A DNA stretch of 64,000 bases from Paraburkholderia phenazinium (lineage in GTDB: Bacteria > Pseudomonadota > Gammaproteobacteria > Burkholderiales > Burkholderiaceae). Below the pieces are notes generated by a model that did not search any database, was not told the origin of the DNA, and was given only the letters and a program-made list of their open reading frames with translations. Position 1 is the first letter of the stretch; every line of letters starts with the position of its first letter. Of the stretch, positions 53,362-62,162 are shown piece by piece. Made by a program: the position numbers and the translations under genes. The stretch lies in the NCBI RefSeq assembly GCF_900141745.1, contig NZ_FSRM01000001.1:2418001-2482000 (forward strand), in the 5' to 3' direction.

Positions 53362-54726
53362 TCAGCCTCTCGAGCGTCCGCGTTTAGCAAGCAATGGCGA
53401 CTGACCGATAATTTCGCGCGACCTTTCCGGAGGCTCTGCTGCCGAAAAGCCGGCTGCTTCGATTACGGGCTTGAGGCTTTTTAACAGAATGCCTTTCCTC
53501 GGAGTGCGCAGCGACTCCATGCCTTCATTCCACGCGTGCAGCATCTGTTTTGCTACCCCACGCCATTGAGGCTCGTTTTTTGCCGCCTCGATCAGTTCAT
53601 AGCCGACTGATACCGCAGAGTCGCATAGTGCTTCAACCATCGCCGTATATTTGGGTGGTGCGATGCCGACGCGAGAATTAAAAAAACGCTCGAGCGCCTT
53701 GCCTGCCGCCCATGTCTTGCGGCCGTCGACTGGCAGTCCAGGAGGGTTCGCCGCGAAACGCGGATAGGCTTGCGTCGTCACAATGTCGTAGACCGGCGTG
53801 AAAGCGACGTCGTCGACGGACGTATAGAAAAGAGCGATGTTCTTGGTGTGACAATCCGCGTTGCGTACCACGTAGTTGCTAAGCAGATGCCAGCTTAGTT
53901 GTTCTAGCTGTTGCCGCATGCTGGTCCGGTCCAGCAAATAAGCTTTCGCGACATTCAGCACTTTCTCTGTGGTTGAGTTGTATTTCTCATGCGGCGGCAG
54001 TCCGAGCAATCCACACATGTCCTCGACGCCATGCACGGGAAACCCTTCCGCGTTCACGTCAAAGCGTTCGACGACGAGTGCGCGGCCATCGTCCGACATC
54101 TGCGTGTGCGCTACAGGCGCTACACCGAGACGTTCTAGCACGCGCATCGAGTAGAACTCGTTGAACCCCAGGAACGGCGTATTTTCGTCCGAACCTTTGA
54201 CAATATATCGGCTCGTTCGAATGGTGGGTTTGCCAAGCGGGGTGTCGAAAGAGGGGGTGTCAGTCGAGCTCTTTTGCGGAGCGATGAACTTTGGCACGGC
54301 GCCCGAGATGGCTGCACGCGCGTAATCGCGAACCAGCGCGGCGAAATGCTCCGTCGTGTTGTCGCCATGAAGGATATCTTTGACATCCAATGCCTGCAAC
54401 TCGGTGCCGGGTTCGATGCCCTCGGGCGTCACGGTGACACGTCCGATCCCCATTGCACCCACCACCGCAAGTAACGACAGATCGGTGCCGTCGAGCAAGG
54501 GTCCAAATTGTTCCCGAATCAGATTAAGCAAATAGCCTTCGGGCAGATTCTGACGAAAGAACGGGTGCAGGTCGCGTGGCCAGCGCCACGCCTCCTGTCG
54601 TACGGGCATCGTCAGACTGACGAAATCGCTGGGGGCTGTGTCCCGTTCGTACTGAAGGACATAGTCGTCGCGCTCGCGAAAAAGCGTTGCGACTTTCCGG
54701 CCTTGGACCTGAACATCAAGCTTCAT
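53362..54726 (-). CDS. hipA: HipA-family Ser/Thr kinase toxin
   Basis: 454 residues with the HipA N-1 barrel (about 1-100), SGAVPK (141-146), the VVERFD segment (about 218-223), the kinase catalytic motif NADCHTKN (289-296, Asp291) and the metal-binding YDI (Asp314). Known HipA phosphorylates glutamyl-tRNA synthetase to trigger dormancy. All key residues are retained, so it should be active. It overlaps hipB by 4 bp. The C-terminal 30 residues are a basic extension. Confidence 0.93.
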   Translation of the reverse strand: MKLDVQVQGRKVATLFRERDDYVLQYERDTAPSDFVSLTMPVRQEAWRWPRDLHPFFRQNLPEGYLLNLIREQFGPLLDGTDLSLLAVVGAMGIGRVTVTPEGIEPGTELQALDVKDILHGDNTTEHFAALVRDYARAAISGAVPKFIAPQKSSTDTPSFDTPLGKPTIRTSRYIVKGSDENTPFLGFNEFYSMRVLERLGVAPVAHTQMSDDGRALVVERFDVNAEGFPVHGVEDMCGLLGLPPHEKYNSTTEKVLNVAKAYLLDRTSMRQQLEQLSWHLLSNYVVRNADCHTKNIALFYTSVDDVAFTPVYDIVTTQAYPRFAANPPGLPVDGRKTWAAGKALERFFNSRVGIAPPKYTAMVEALCDSAVSVGYELIEAAKNEPQWRGVAKQMLHAWNEGMESLRTPRKGILLKSLKPVIEAAGFSAAEPPERSREIIGQSPLLAKRGRSRG

Positions 54727-54992
54727 GGGTTAGATCCCGATGCCGCACGCTGCTCGGCAAGGATGTCTTCAAGTGTCCGGCCATGGCCGTGTGCAACAAC
54801 CTTGAGATCGTAACCTGCTGCCTCGAGTAAGCGCACGAGTACGGATACGCTCATGTCATTTTTTGCGAGCGTTTCCATTCGTGCGACGGTGGTGCGCGCA
54901 ACGCCGGCGCGCTGTGCCAGTTCTTCCTGCGATAGGCTGGCTTCGCGACGCACTTCCTTTAACATGTCCGAGACATCGGCGAGCGTGGTCAT
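54723..54992 (-). CDS. hipB: HipB-family XRE antitoxin
   Basis: 89 residues from ATG 54992 (a TTG 12 bp upstream is also open). The helix-turn-helix is clear: LSQEELAQRAGVARTTVARMETL (about residues 20-42). The C-terminus is flexible, as in HipB. It binds HipA and represses the operon. Four TTGTAGCCC-type repeats lie in and before its start. Confidence 0.92.
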   Translation of the reverse strand: MTTLADVSDMLKEVRREASLSQEELAQRAGVARTTVARMETLAKNDMSVSVLVRLLEAAGYDLKVVAHGHGRTLEDILAEQRAASGSNP

Positions 54993-55122
54993 TTGTAGCC
55001 CCAAGGCATCAAAATGCCGAGAATGAGCAATTATTGTAGCCCAAAAGGCACAAATCGCAACTTCTATTTTGTATCTCTTGGGCTACAAAATAGGCCAAAA
55101 CCCTTGTTTTTGTAGCCCAAGG
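54993..55122 (-). promoter_or_regulatory. hipBA promoter with four operator repeats
   Basis: The motif TTGTAGCCCaAGG occurs at 54993-55006, 55034-55048 and 55110-55122, and inverted at 55075-55088. A minus-strand promoter is formed by TTGCGA (55055-55060) and TACAAT (55033-55038) with 16-bp spacing, overlapped by the second operator. A TATAAT on the plus strand (55125-55130) adjoins the fourth copy. The layout is typical of HipB autoregulation. The rest of the gap to 55160 has no gene. Confidence 0.75.
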
Positions 55123-55160
55123 GATATAATTTCATGCCTGACTCCAGCAGGCAGCGCCAT

Positions 55161-55199
55161 AAGAAAAAGCGGGCTTTCCGCTCCCGCGAAAAGCCCGCT
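55161..55199 (-). terminator. Terminator after puuD
   Basis: AGCGGGCTTT (55168-55177) pairs perfectly with AAAGCCCGCT (55190-55199). The A-rich run at 55161-55168 becomes a U-run on the minus-strand transcript leaving puuD. Confidence 0.82.
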
Positions 55200-55268
55200 G
55201 CCTAAGCTAACTGTTACCCCACCAGGCGAAACGGCCGGCCGCCGCAGCGGCCAGCCTCAACTAACCCA

Positions 55269-56462
55269 CTACTTCTCCGCCCCAGCCTGGAACCACGCCG
55301 CAATCTTCTGACGCTCGTCGTCAGTCATATGCGTCACGTTCCCGAGCGGCATCGCCTTCAGCGTCACGGCTTGCTGATACAGGCGCTGCGCATTCTGCGA
55401 GATCTCCTCGGGCGTATCGAACATCACCCCCGCAGGCGCGGCTCCCATCAAGGTCGGATGGGCGGAGTGGCACGCGGCACAACGTTGCTGCAGGATCGGC
55501 GCAATGTCCGCGACCTTCAGCGTCGGCGCATTAGCTGCTTCCGCCTGCGGCACCACCGGCCTCGGCATCGTCCAGAAAAGGGCGCCGAACATGAACGCAA
55601 TCCCGACCAGCGGCAGATACCACAGCACCTGACCACGGTGGCGCATCACGAAGAACTGACGGATCAGCGCACCGGCCATCATGATCATCGCGAGGATGAG
55701 CCAGTTGTACTGGTTTGTGTACGTCATCGCGTAGTGGTTCGACAGCATCGCGAACACCACGGGCAAAGTGAAGTACGTGTTGTGCACCGAGCGTTGCTTG
55801 CCGCGCTTGCCGTAGATGGGGTTCGGCGTGTCACCCTTGAGCATCGCGTCGACCATCTTGCGTTGGCCCGGAATGATCACGAAGAACACGTTGGCCGACA
55901 TGATGGTCGCGAGCATCGCGCCGACGATCAGGTACGCCGCACGACCAGCGAAGATATGGCACGCGAGCCATGCTGCGATCAGCACATAGATGCCGACGCA
56001 GATACCGAGCACCTTGTCCTTGTTGCCCAGCATCCGGCACAGCGAGTCGTAGACAATCCAGCCTGCGGCCAGAAAACCGAGCGCGGAGAACACGGCCACC
56101 ACCGGGCCCATATCCATCACGCTCGTGTCGATCAGGTAAGTGCTCGGTGAGAACAGATACAGCACGGTGAAGAGACTCGCGCCCGACAACCAGGTGGTGT
56201 ACGACGGCCACTTCGACCAATGCAGGTCGTCCGGCATTTCCGGCGGCGCGACCGTGTACTTCTGCATGTTGTAGAAGCCACCGCCGTGCACGTGCCACAG
56301 CTCGCCGAACACGCCACGCCGGCGCTGGTTCGGATCCGTCGGTGGTTTCAGGCTGTTGTCGAGTGCGACGAAATAAAACGACTCGCCGATCCAGGCGATC
56401 GCGGCGATGACGTGAAACCAGCGCAATGCCAGGTTCAGCCAGTCAGTGATAAAGCCTTCCAT
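55269..56462 (-). CDS. puuD: Membrane-bound urate hydroxylase with cytochrome c domain
   Basis: 397 residues of the PuuD family: an N-terminal urate oxidase membrane domain of about eight helices (start MEGFITDWLNLALRWFHVIAAIAWIG; WHVHGGGFYNMQKY; GKRSVHNTY-like loop) fused to a C-terminal cytochrome c with CAACH (328-332) and an axial Met region. It oxidises urate to 5-hydroxyisourate and passes electrons to the respiratory chain instead of making peroxide. ATG 56462 has GGAGGAG upstream; the longer frame to 56522 does not. Confidence 0.94.
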   Translation of the reverse strand: MEGFITDWLNLALRWFHVIAAIAWIGESFYFVALDNSLKPPTDPNQRRRGVFGELWHVHGGGFYNMQKYTVAPPEMPDDLHWSKWPSYTTWLSGASLFTVLYLFSPSTYLIDTSVMDMGPVVAVFSALGFLAAGWIVYDSLCRMLGNKDKVLGICVGIYVLIAAWLACHIFAGRAAYLIVGAMLATIMSANVFFVIIPGQRKMVDAMLKGDTPNPIYGKRGKQRSVHNTYFTLPVVFAMLSNHYAMTYTNQYNWLILAMIMMAGALIRQFFVMRHRGQVLWYLPLVGIAFMFGALFWTMPRPVVPQAEAANAPTLKVADIAPILQQRCAACHSAHPTLMGAAPAGVMFDTPEEISQNAQRLYQQAVTLKAMPLGNVTHMTDDERQKIAAWFQAGAEK

Positions 56463-56790
56463 GAACTCCTCCACTTCTGATTCGTTGTCTGCGCGGCGGG
56501 CGGTGGCTCGATGCCGGGTCAATGAAGATGACGGCCGGGTTATTCATCTGCCATGCGCGACTCGCGCAAACTGCTGTTAGGGGACGCGGTGCGCTCAGTT
56601 CGCACAGCGCCGTATTGCGGGTTATCGGTTCAATGTCATCGGTCTCAGCGACGGGTTGCGGGCAGGGGGATCGCATTGGCTGCGCTTCGCAGGTGTCTCC
56701 AGTCATCTGCGAAATGCAGCGGTGGCGATGTCGGTTGGGCGTGAGCCTGGCCCGGTCTCCATCCTGTGCCCGTGGCGTCGCACGTGCCTT
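56463..56790. other. 328-bp gap between uraH and puuD
   Basis: The strong ribosome site of puuD is at its left edge. I saw no convincing gene, terminator or repeat. It is long enough to hold a separate minus-strand promoter for puuD. Confidence 0.5.
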
Positions 56791-57144
56791 TTAGCTGCCT
56801 CTATACGTGCTGTACGACCACGGCGATACCAGTAGCGGCACGTGATAGTGCGCACTGGCATCGGCCACGCCAAAGCGCAGCACGACACGATCGACGAAGC
56901 GAGGCTCCGGCACCTTCGTGCCGATCGAAGCGAAGTAGTCGCCCGCGCCGAACACGAGTTCGTATTCGCCTGCGACCAGAGCATCGCCTTCGAGCAGCGG
57001 CTGATCGCAGCGGCCGTCGTTATTGGTGAGGGTGGTTTTCAGCGCACGGCGAGTGTCGCCGGTGAGCGCGAAGAGTTCGACCTTGATGCCCGCGCCGGGA
57101 CGGCCATTGGCCGTGTCGAGCACGTGGGTAGTGAGCTTTCCCAT
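56791..57144 (-). CDS. uraH: 5-hydroxyisourate hydrolase (transthyretin-like)
   Basis: 117 residues. UraH opens 5-hydroxyisourate to OHCU, the step between PuuD and UraD. The family signature is complete: LTTHVLDTANGRPG at the N-terminus (catalytic His), and the C-terminal tetrapeptide YRGS. ATG 57144 with AAGGA upstream is preferred to the TTG at 57150. It lies upstream of puuD on the same strand. Confidence 0.96.
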   Translation of the reverse strand: MGKLTTHVLDTANGRPGAGIKVELFALTGDTRRALKTTLTNNDGRCDQPLLEGDALVAGEYELVFGAGDYFASIGTKVPEPRFVDRVVLRFGVADASAHYHVPLLVSPWSYSTYRGS

Positions 57145-57751
57145 TCGCAATTTTCCTTATGTGAATGCGAGGTTTCGGCGGCGGCCCGATCCAGAATACG
57201 TTGCGGCGGATCGAGGCTCCACGTCAGTGGCTACATACCCGTCGGCGAATGAAAGCGAGCGCCGTGGCAGCCATTGTAAAAAGGATGTTCCCGTCCGCGC
57301 GCGAGCGATAGGAAAGATAATACCTGGCGCATGACAGCCTGCTGTAAGACTCGTGGTGATAACCCGTAAGACCCGTGCAAACCGTTGCCCCGCGACCACG
57401 AGACCTGGATGACCGTTTGTCCCGATCCTACCGGTGCCAAAAAAGCTCACTATATCGGCTGCGTGAGGTTGGGTATCGCAACGGCGTGAGTTGTCAGCGT
57501 TATTTTGGCCGTCGAAGGTTACGTCTGTGCGCAGCAGCAATGCCGCGCACCCCGAAGACGGCGTAGCACGCTGGGTAACCGGGCCAACGGCGTTCGAATG
57601 AACGCGGCGGCACGGTAGCGTGTGCGCCGCATCGCATTCGAACGACTTTGCACACGGTATGGCGTACCGGCACGGCCGGTATCAGCCTCGCCGTCACGGC
57701 CGGCCTGAGCGAAGGCGCACCGCGGCGGCAGCAACAGAGCGGAGAAAACGA
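57145..57751. other. 607-bp divergent control region between uraH and the deaminase
   Basis: No gene is supported. Short frames here lack ribosome sites. The region must hold divergent promoters. Its most notable element is the inverted repeat CGTTCGAATG (57591-57600)/CATTCGAACG (57635-57644), with a nested GCGTTC-N4-GAACGC (57590-57605). Confidence 0.6.
57591..57644. promoter_or_regulatory. Long-spaced inverted repeat before the deaminase gene
   Basis: CGTTCGAATG and its exact reverse complement CATTCGAACG are separated by 34 bp, a 44-bp centre-to-centre distance close to four helical turns. It lies 108-161 bp upstream of the deaminase start and could bind a tetrameric LysR-type regulator such as the product of the gene at 59255. 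Confidence 0.45.
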
Positions 57752-59158
57752 ATGACGATGACGCAACAGGCAGGCGCGCAAGCGGGCGCAAACAGGCACG
57801 GCAAGACAATGCTGGTAAAGCACGCAGACGTGCTGGTCACGATGGATGGCGCAAGGCGCGAGTTGCGCGACGGCGGCCTGTATATCGAGGACAACCGGAT
57901 CGTCGCAGTCGGACCGACCGCAGAGTTGCCGCAAACGGCCGATGAAGTACTGGATATGCGCGGGCACCTGGTGATACCGGGCCTGATCAACACGCATCAC
58001 CACATGTATCAGAGCCTGACGCGGGCGATTCCGGCCGCGCAGGACGCCGAATTGTTCGGTTGGCTGACGAACCTGTACAAGGTGTGGGCGAACCTCACGC
58101 CGGAGATGATCGAAGTCTCGACGCTGACCGCGATGGCGGAGCTAATGCTGTCCGGCTGCACGACTTCGAGCGATCACTTGTACATCTACCCGAACGGGAG
58201 CCGGCTCGACGACAGCATTGCGGCAGCGCGCCGGATCGGCATGCGCTTTCACGCGGCGCGCGGCAGCATGAGCGTGGGACAGAAGGACGGCGGTTTGCCG
58301 CCCGACTCGGTTGTAGAGCGCGAACCAGACATATTGAAGGACACGCAGCGTCTGATCGAGACGTATCACGACGACGGGCGTTACGCGATGCTGCGCGTGG
58401 TGGTCGCGCCCTGCTCGCCGTTTTCGGTGAGCCGCGATCTGATGCGCGAGTCGGCGGTGCTGGCGCGTCAATACGGTGTGTCGCTGCACACGCATCTGGC
58501 GGAGAACGTCAACGATATTGCTTATAGCCGCGAGAAGTTCGGCATGACGCCGGCGGAGTATGCGGAGGATCTGGGCTGGGTGGGCCATGACGTATGGCAT
58601 GCCCACTGTGTGCAACTGGACGATGCTGGCATCGCACTGTTTGCGCGCACTGGGACGGGCGTTGCGCATTGTCCGTGTTCGAACATGCGGCTCGCCTCAG
58701 GCATCGCTCCGGTCAAGCGGATGCGGTGGGCCGGCGTGCCGGTGGGTCTCGGTGTGGACGGTTCGGCATCGAACGACGGCGCGCAGATGGTCGCCGAAGT
58801 GCGTCAGGCATTGTTGCTGCAGCGAGTCGGTTTCGGTCCAGATGCGATGACCGCGCGTGAAGCTTTGGAGATCGCGACGCTGGGCGGCGCGAAGGTGCTC
58901 AACCGTGACGATATCGGTGCATTGGCGCCGGGCATGGCAGCAGATTTTGTGTCGTTCGACCTGCGTCAGCCTTTGTTTGCTGGCGCCCTGCACGACCCGG
59001 TGGCGGCACTGGTGTTCTGTGCGCCGTCGCAGGTATCGCATAGCGTGATTGGCGGGAAGGTGGTGGTGAAGGACGGACAGTTGACTACCGTCGAGCTGGG
59101 TCCGGTGATCGAGCAGCACAACCGGTTGGCAAAGACGTTGTATCAGGCTGCGGCCTGA
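57752..59158 (+). CDS. 8-oxoguanine deaminase-type amidohydrolase
   Basis: 468 residues of the COG0402 amidohydrolases (atrazine chlorohydrolase/guanine deaminase/8-oxoguanine deaminase group). Metal ligands: HHH at 82-84 in INTHHHMYQSLT, HTHLAEN, WHAHCVQ, and Asp in GVDGSASND. The pattern fits 8-oxoguanine deaminase, which yields urate directly, better than GuaD guanine deaminase; hydroxyatrazine-type activity cannot be excluded. GGAG precedes ATG 57752. Its setting among urate genes supports the call. Confidence 0.85.
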   Translation: MTMTQQAGAQAGANRHGKTMLVKHADVLVTMDGARRELRDGGLYIEDNRIVAVGPTAELPQTADEVLDMRGHLVIPGLINTHHHMYQSLTRAIPAAQDAELFGWLTNLYKVWANLTPEMIEVSTLTAMAELMLSGCTTSSDHLYIYPNGSRLDDSIAAARRIGMRFHAARGSMSVGQKDGGLPPDSVVEREPDILKDTQRLIETYHDDGRYAMLRVVVAPCSPFSVSRDLMRESAVLARQYGVSLHTHLAENVNDIAYSREKFGMTPAEYAEDLGWVGHDVWHAHCVQLDDAGIALFARTGTGVAHCPCSNMRLASGIAPVKRMRWAGVPVGLGVDGSASNDGAQMVAEVRQALLLQRVGFGPDAMTAREALEIATLGGAKVLNRDDIGALAPGMAADFVSFDLRQPLFAGALHDPVAALVFCAPSQVSHSVIGGKVVVKDGQLTTVELGPVIEQHNRLAKTLYQAAA

Positions 59159-59225
59159 CAGGTTTTGTTTCGGTCAACGCAGGCCTGACGCAGAACGAAG
59201 GCAAATGCAAACACGCACAACCGTT

Positions 59226-59243
59226 CCGCGTCCTGCGACGCGG
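59226..59243 (+). terminator. GC-rich hairpin between the deaminase and LysR genes
   Basis: CCGCGTC (59226-59232) pairs with GACGCGG (59237-59243) around a 4-nt loop, between convergent genes. There is no U-run, so termination is only plausible. Confidence 0.35.
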
Positions 59244-59254
59244 GCCGGCAAGCA

Positions 59255-60187
59255 TCAGGGTTTATCGATCAAGGTCTTGGTCGCCTCGGCAACAAGGCTT
59301 CGCAACCAACGTACTTCATCGGAGTAATGCACGCGTTCGTGCCACAACTGGTAGTACTGCATCGGCGGGAAATCGAGTGGCGCGGGCACCACAGTAAGGG
59401 GCAGAAATTTAGCGTAGTAATCGGCGAAGAGCCGCGTTGTCGTGAAGATCAGATCCGACTTGATCAGCACATACGGCGCGAGGTTGAAGTACGGCAGAGT
59501 CACGACGACATGACGCTTTAAGCGCTCGCGCGCGAGGTGCACGTCGATCGCGCCGCGTTGGCCCACCGAATAGGGAGTAGGCGCAAGATGCGGAGCATTC
59601 AGATACTGGTCGAGCGTCAACCCGCCGCGCTTGGCGAACGGATGCGCGTTGCTCATCAGGCAGACGATCTGGTCGACAAACAGGTTCGACAGATGCAGCT
59701 GCTCGGGCGGCTCCGGCCAGTTGCCGACGACGATATCGAGCTTGCCGTCCTCGAGCGCCAGTTCATAGTCGAACGCCGGCCCGAGCGAGTGAAACTCAAG
59801 CGTCGCGTTGGGCGCCGCCTGGCGGAAGCGCTCCACCACGGTCGGCACGAACAGCACGTTCAGATAATCGGGGCAGCCAATCCGGTAGCAGCGGATCGAA
59901 GTGGCCGGATCGAAATTGTGTTGCTGGAACTTGATGCGCTCGATTTCGCGCAGGGCGTTTTGCACCGGTTCGAGCAGACGCAGCCCGTACTCGGTCGGGA
60001 CCATGCCGGACTTGCCGCGCACCAGCAGCGGGTCGCCGGTGATGTCGCGCAGACGCCGCAGCGCCGCGCTGATGGCGGGCTGGGACTGGTTGAGTTTGAC
60101 GGCGGCGCGCGTCACGCTGCGCTCCATCAGGAGGGTGTGCAAGACGCGTAATAAATATGTGTCGATCGCCTCGCGTTGCTGGCTCAT
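59255..60187 (-). CDS. LysR-family transcriptional regulator (NodD/LinR-like HTH)
   Basis: 310 residues. The N-terminal HTH (TYLLRVLHTLLMERSVTRAA, then LNQSQPAISAALRRLRDI) is of the NodD/PcpR subgroup, and the effector domain spans about 95-300. It is divergent from the ABC transporter genes and convergent with the deaminase gene, so it probably controls purine uptake and deamination. A 254-bp gap separates it from the ATPase gene. It contains an AT-rich stretch near 60195-60260 but no clear LysR box. Confidence 0.92.
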   Translation of the reverse strand: MSQQREAIDTYLLRVLHTLLMERSVTRAAVKLNQSQPAISAALRRLRDITGDPLLVRGKSGMVPTEYGLRLLEPVQNALREIERIKFQQHNFDPATSIRCYRIGCPDYLNVLFVPTVVERFRQAAPNATLEFHSLGPAFDYELALEDGKLDIVVGNWPEPPEQLHLSNLFVDQIVCLMSNAHPFAKRGGLTLDQYLNAPHLAPTPYSVGQRGAIDVHLARERLKRHVVVTLPYFNLAPYVLIKSDLIFTTTRLFADYYAKFLPLTVVPAPLDFPPMQYYQLWHERVHYSDEVRWLRSLVAEATKTLIDKP

Positions 60188-60441
60188 GACTTCTCCGAAA
60201 TATATGTTGTGGCTGATCGAACGGGCCTTTGGGTATATGACTTTTAATATGAACAGAAAGATGCGTCAAGAGAGGGATACCCGCACAGCACGCGCTGGCG
60301 CGGGTTTGCGGGGAATTTTGGCGGCTCGACTGACAGGGTCGAATTAGGTATCGTCATTTCGATATAGCGAAGGCACGGCGCATTCGGCCGGGGCGCGCCG
60401 CCTCGTTGCAACAGACAGTCATTGGCGTATTACGGAAACTC

Positions 60442-62043
60442 ATGGGCGACTCTTCTTCTTATAACGGCGACGCCGCGCACCCCGCAGGTGGGCCGGCCGT
60501 CGTGCCGCGCCTCGTGCTGGCAGGCATCAGCAAGCAATATCCGGCCGTGCGCGCCAACGACGACGTGACGCTGATTGTCGCGCCTGGTGAAATCCACGCT
60601 GTGCTCGGTGAGAATGGTGCGGGCAAGAGCACGCTGATGAAGATCATCTACGGCGCGGTGCGGCCTGATGCCGGTGAAATTCGCTGGGAAGGACAGACGG
60701 TCGAAATCGCGAGCCCGGCTGCGGCGCGCAAGCTCGGCATCGGCATGGTGTTCCAGCACTTCTCGTTGTTCGAGACGTTGACGGTAGGCGAGAACATCGC
60801 GCTCGCGCTCGATGAACCGTTCGACCTGAAGACGCTCGCCAAACGCATCCGCGAAGTGTCGGCGGATTACGGCCTCGATATCGATCCGCAGCGTCATGTG
60901 CATAGCCTGACAGTGGGCGAGCGGCAGCGTGTTGAAATCGTGCGTTGTCTGCTGCAGAACCCGCGTCTGCTGATCATGGACGAACCGACTTCGGTGCTCA
61001 CGCCGCAAGCGGTCCGCAAGCTGTTCGAGACATTGAGACGTCTCGCCGCCGAAGGCTGCAGCATCCTCTACATCAGCCATAAGCTCGACGAGATCCAGGA
61101 GCTATGCGACACGGCAACGGTGATGCGCGGCGGGCGCGTGACCGGTCATGTGAAGCCGCGCGAAGAGACGCACGCGTCGCTGGCGCAACTGATGGTGGGG
61201 CATTCATTGCCCGACTACACGCGTCGCGCTCACACACCGGGCGATGTGCTGCTCGACGTGAAGCATCTTTCGGCGGCGAGCGACGATCCGTTCGGTACCT
61301 CGCTCGACGACGTCTCGTTCAGCGTGCATGCCGGCGAAATCTTCGGCATTGCAGGTGTGTCGGGCAACGGCCAGGCCGAGTTGCTGGCGGCGCTCTCCGG
61401 CGAGCAACGCGGCGCACGCGCCGACGCGATCACGATTTGCGGCAAGGCCGCGGGCAGACTCGGCGCAGGCGGGCGCCGCTCGCTCGGCTTCGGCTTCGTC
61501 CCGGAGGAGCGCCTGGGACGCGGCGCAGTGCCGGCCATGACACTTGCCGAAAATGCGCTGCTGACGGGGCATCGCCAGAAGATGGTGCAGTCCGGCTGGA
61601 TCAAGGCGGGTGCGATGCGCAGCTTCGCGAAGAAATGCATCGATGCCTTCGATGTGCGTTGTGGCGGTACCGAAGCAATCGCGCAGAGCCTGTCGGGCGG
61701 CAATCTGCAGAAGTACATCGTGGGACGCGAGATTTTGCAGGCGCCTAAGGTGCTCGTGGTCGCGCAGCCTACCTGGGGTGTCGACGTCGGCGCCGCCGCG
61801 TTCATTCGACAGCAGTTGCTCGATCTGTCGGCACGCGGCGTCGCGATTCTGGTGATCTCGGAAGAACTGGAAGAGCTGTTCGATATATGCGACCGCATCG
61901 CGGTGCTCGCGCGCGGCCGGCTGTCGCCCGTGCGCGTCACCGGCGAGACCAACGCCGAGGAGATCGGCAGATGGATGGCAGGCCTGTTCGGCGCGCGGGA
62001 AGAGGGCGCGGCGCCTTCGCCCGGACAACCGGCGCACGCCTGA
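60442..62043 (+). CDS. BMP/nucleoside-type ABC transporter, dual ATPase
   Basis: 533 residues with two ABC domains. The first has Walker A GENGAGKSTLMK, signature LTVGERQRVE and Walker B LLIMDEPTSVL. The second has a degenerate Walker A (GVSGNGQAELL) and signature LSGGNLQKYIVGRE. This matches YufO/NupO-like and RbsA-like importers. With its two permeases it should import purine nucleosides or bases; the binding protein (BmpA-like) is not in the window. ATG 60442 is preferred to the upstream TTG frame. Confidence 0.92.
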   Translation: MGDSSSYNGDAAHPAGGPAVVPRLVLAGISKQYPAVRANDDVTLIVAPGEIHAVLGENGAGKSTLMKIIYGAVRPDAGEIRWEGQTVEIASPAAARKLGIGMVFQHFSLFETLTVGENIALALDEPFDLKTLAKRIREVSADYGLDIDPQRHVHSLTVGERQRVEIVRCLLQNPRLLIMDEPTSVLTPQAVRKLFETLRRLAAEGCSILYISHKLDEIQELCDTATVMRGGRVTGHVKPREETHASLAQLMVGHSLPDYTRRAHTPGDVLLDVKHLSAASDDPFGTSLDDVSFSVHAGEIFGIAGVSGNGQAELLAALSGEQRGARADAITICGKAAGRLGAGGRRSLGFGFVPEERLGRGAVPAMTLAENALLTGHRQKMVQSGWIKAGAMRSFAKKCIDAFDVRCGGTEAIAQSLSGGNLQKYIVGREILQAPKVLVVAQPTWGVDVGAAAFIRQQLLDLSARGVAILVISEELEELFDICDRIAVLARGRLSPVRVTGETNAEEIGRWMAGLFGAREEGAAPSPGQPAHA

Positions 62044-62162
62044 GTGTGGCGTAGATCACGGCGCAACTGCGGGCCTTACGGCAGGCGTAGTCCACGTAGA
62101 TTGACATCCGAAACAACACCTATAGCAGCCCCACGCCTCAACTTACGACCCCACGCAGACTT

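Noticed and set aside
55069..55311. 80-codon plus-strand frame downstream of the hipBA operators
   Set aside because: It crosses the puuD terminator and the 3' end of puuD and has no ribosome site, although a TATAAT lies inside it.
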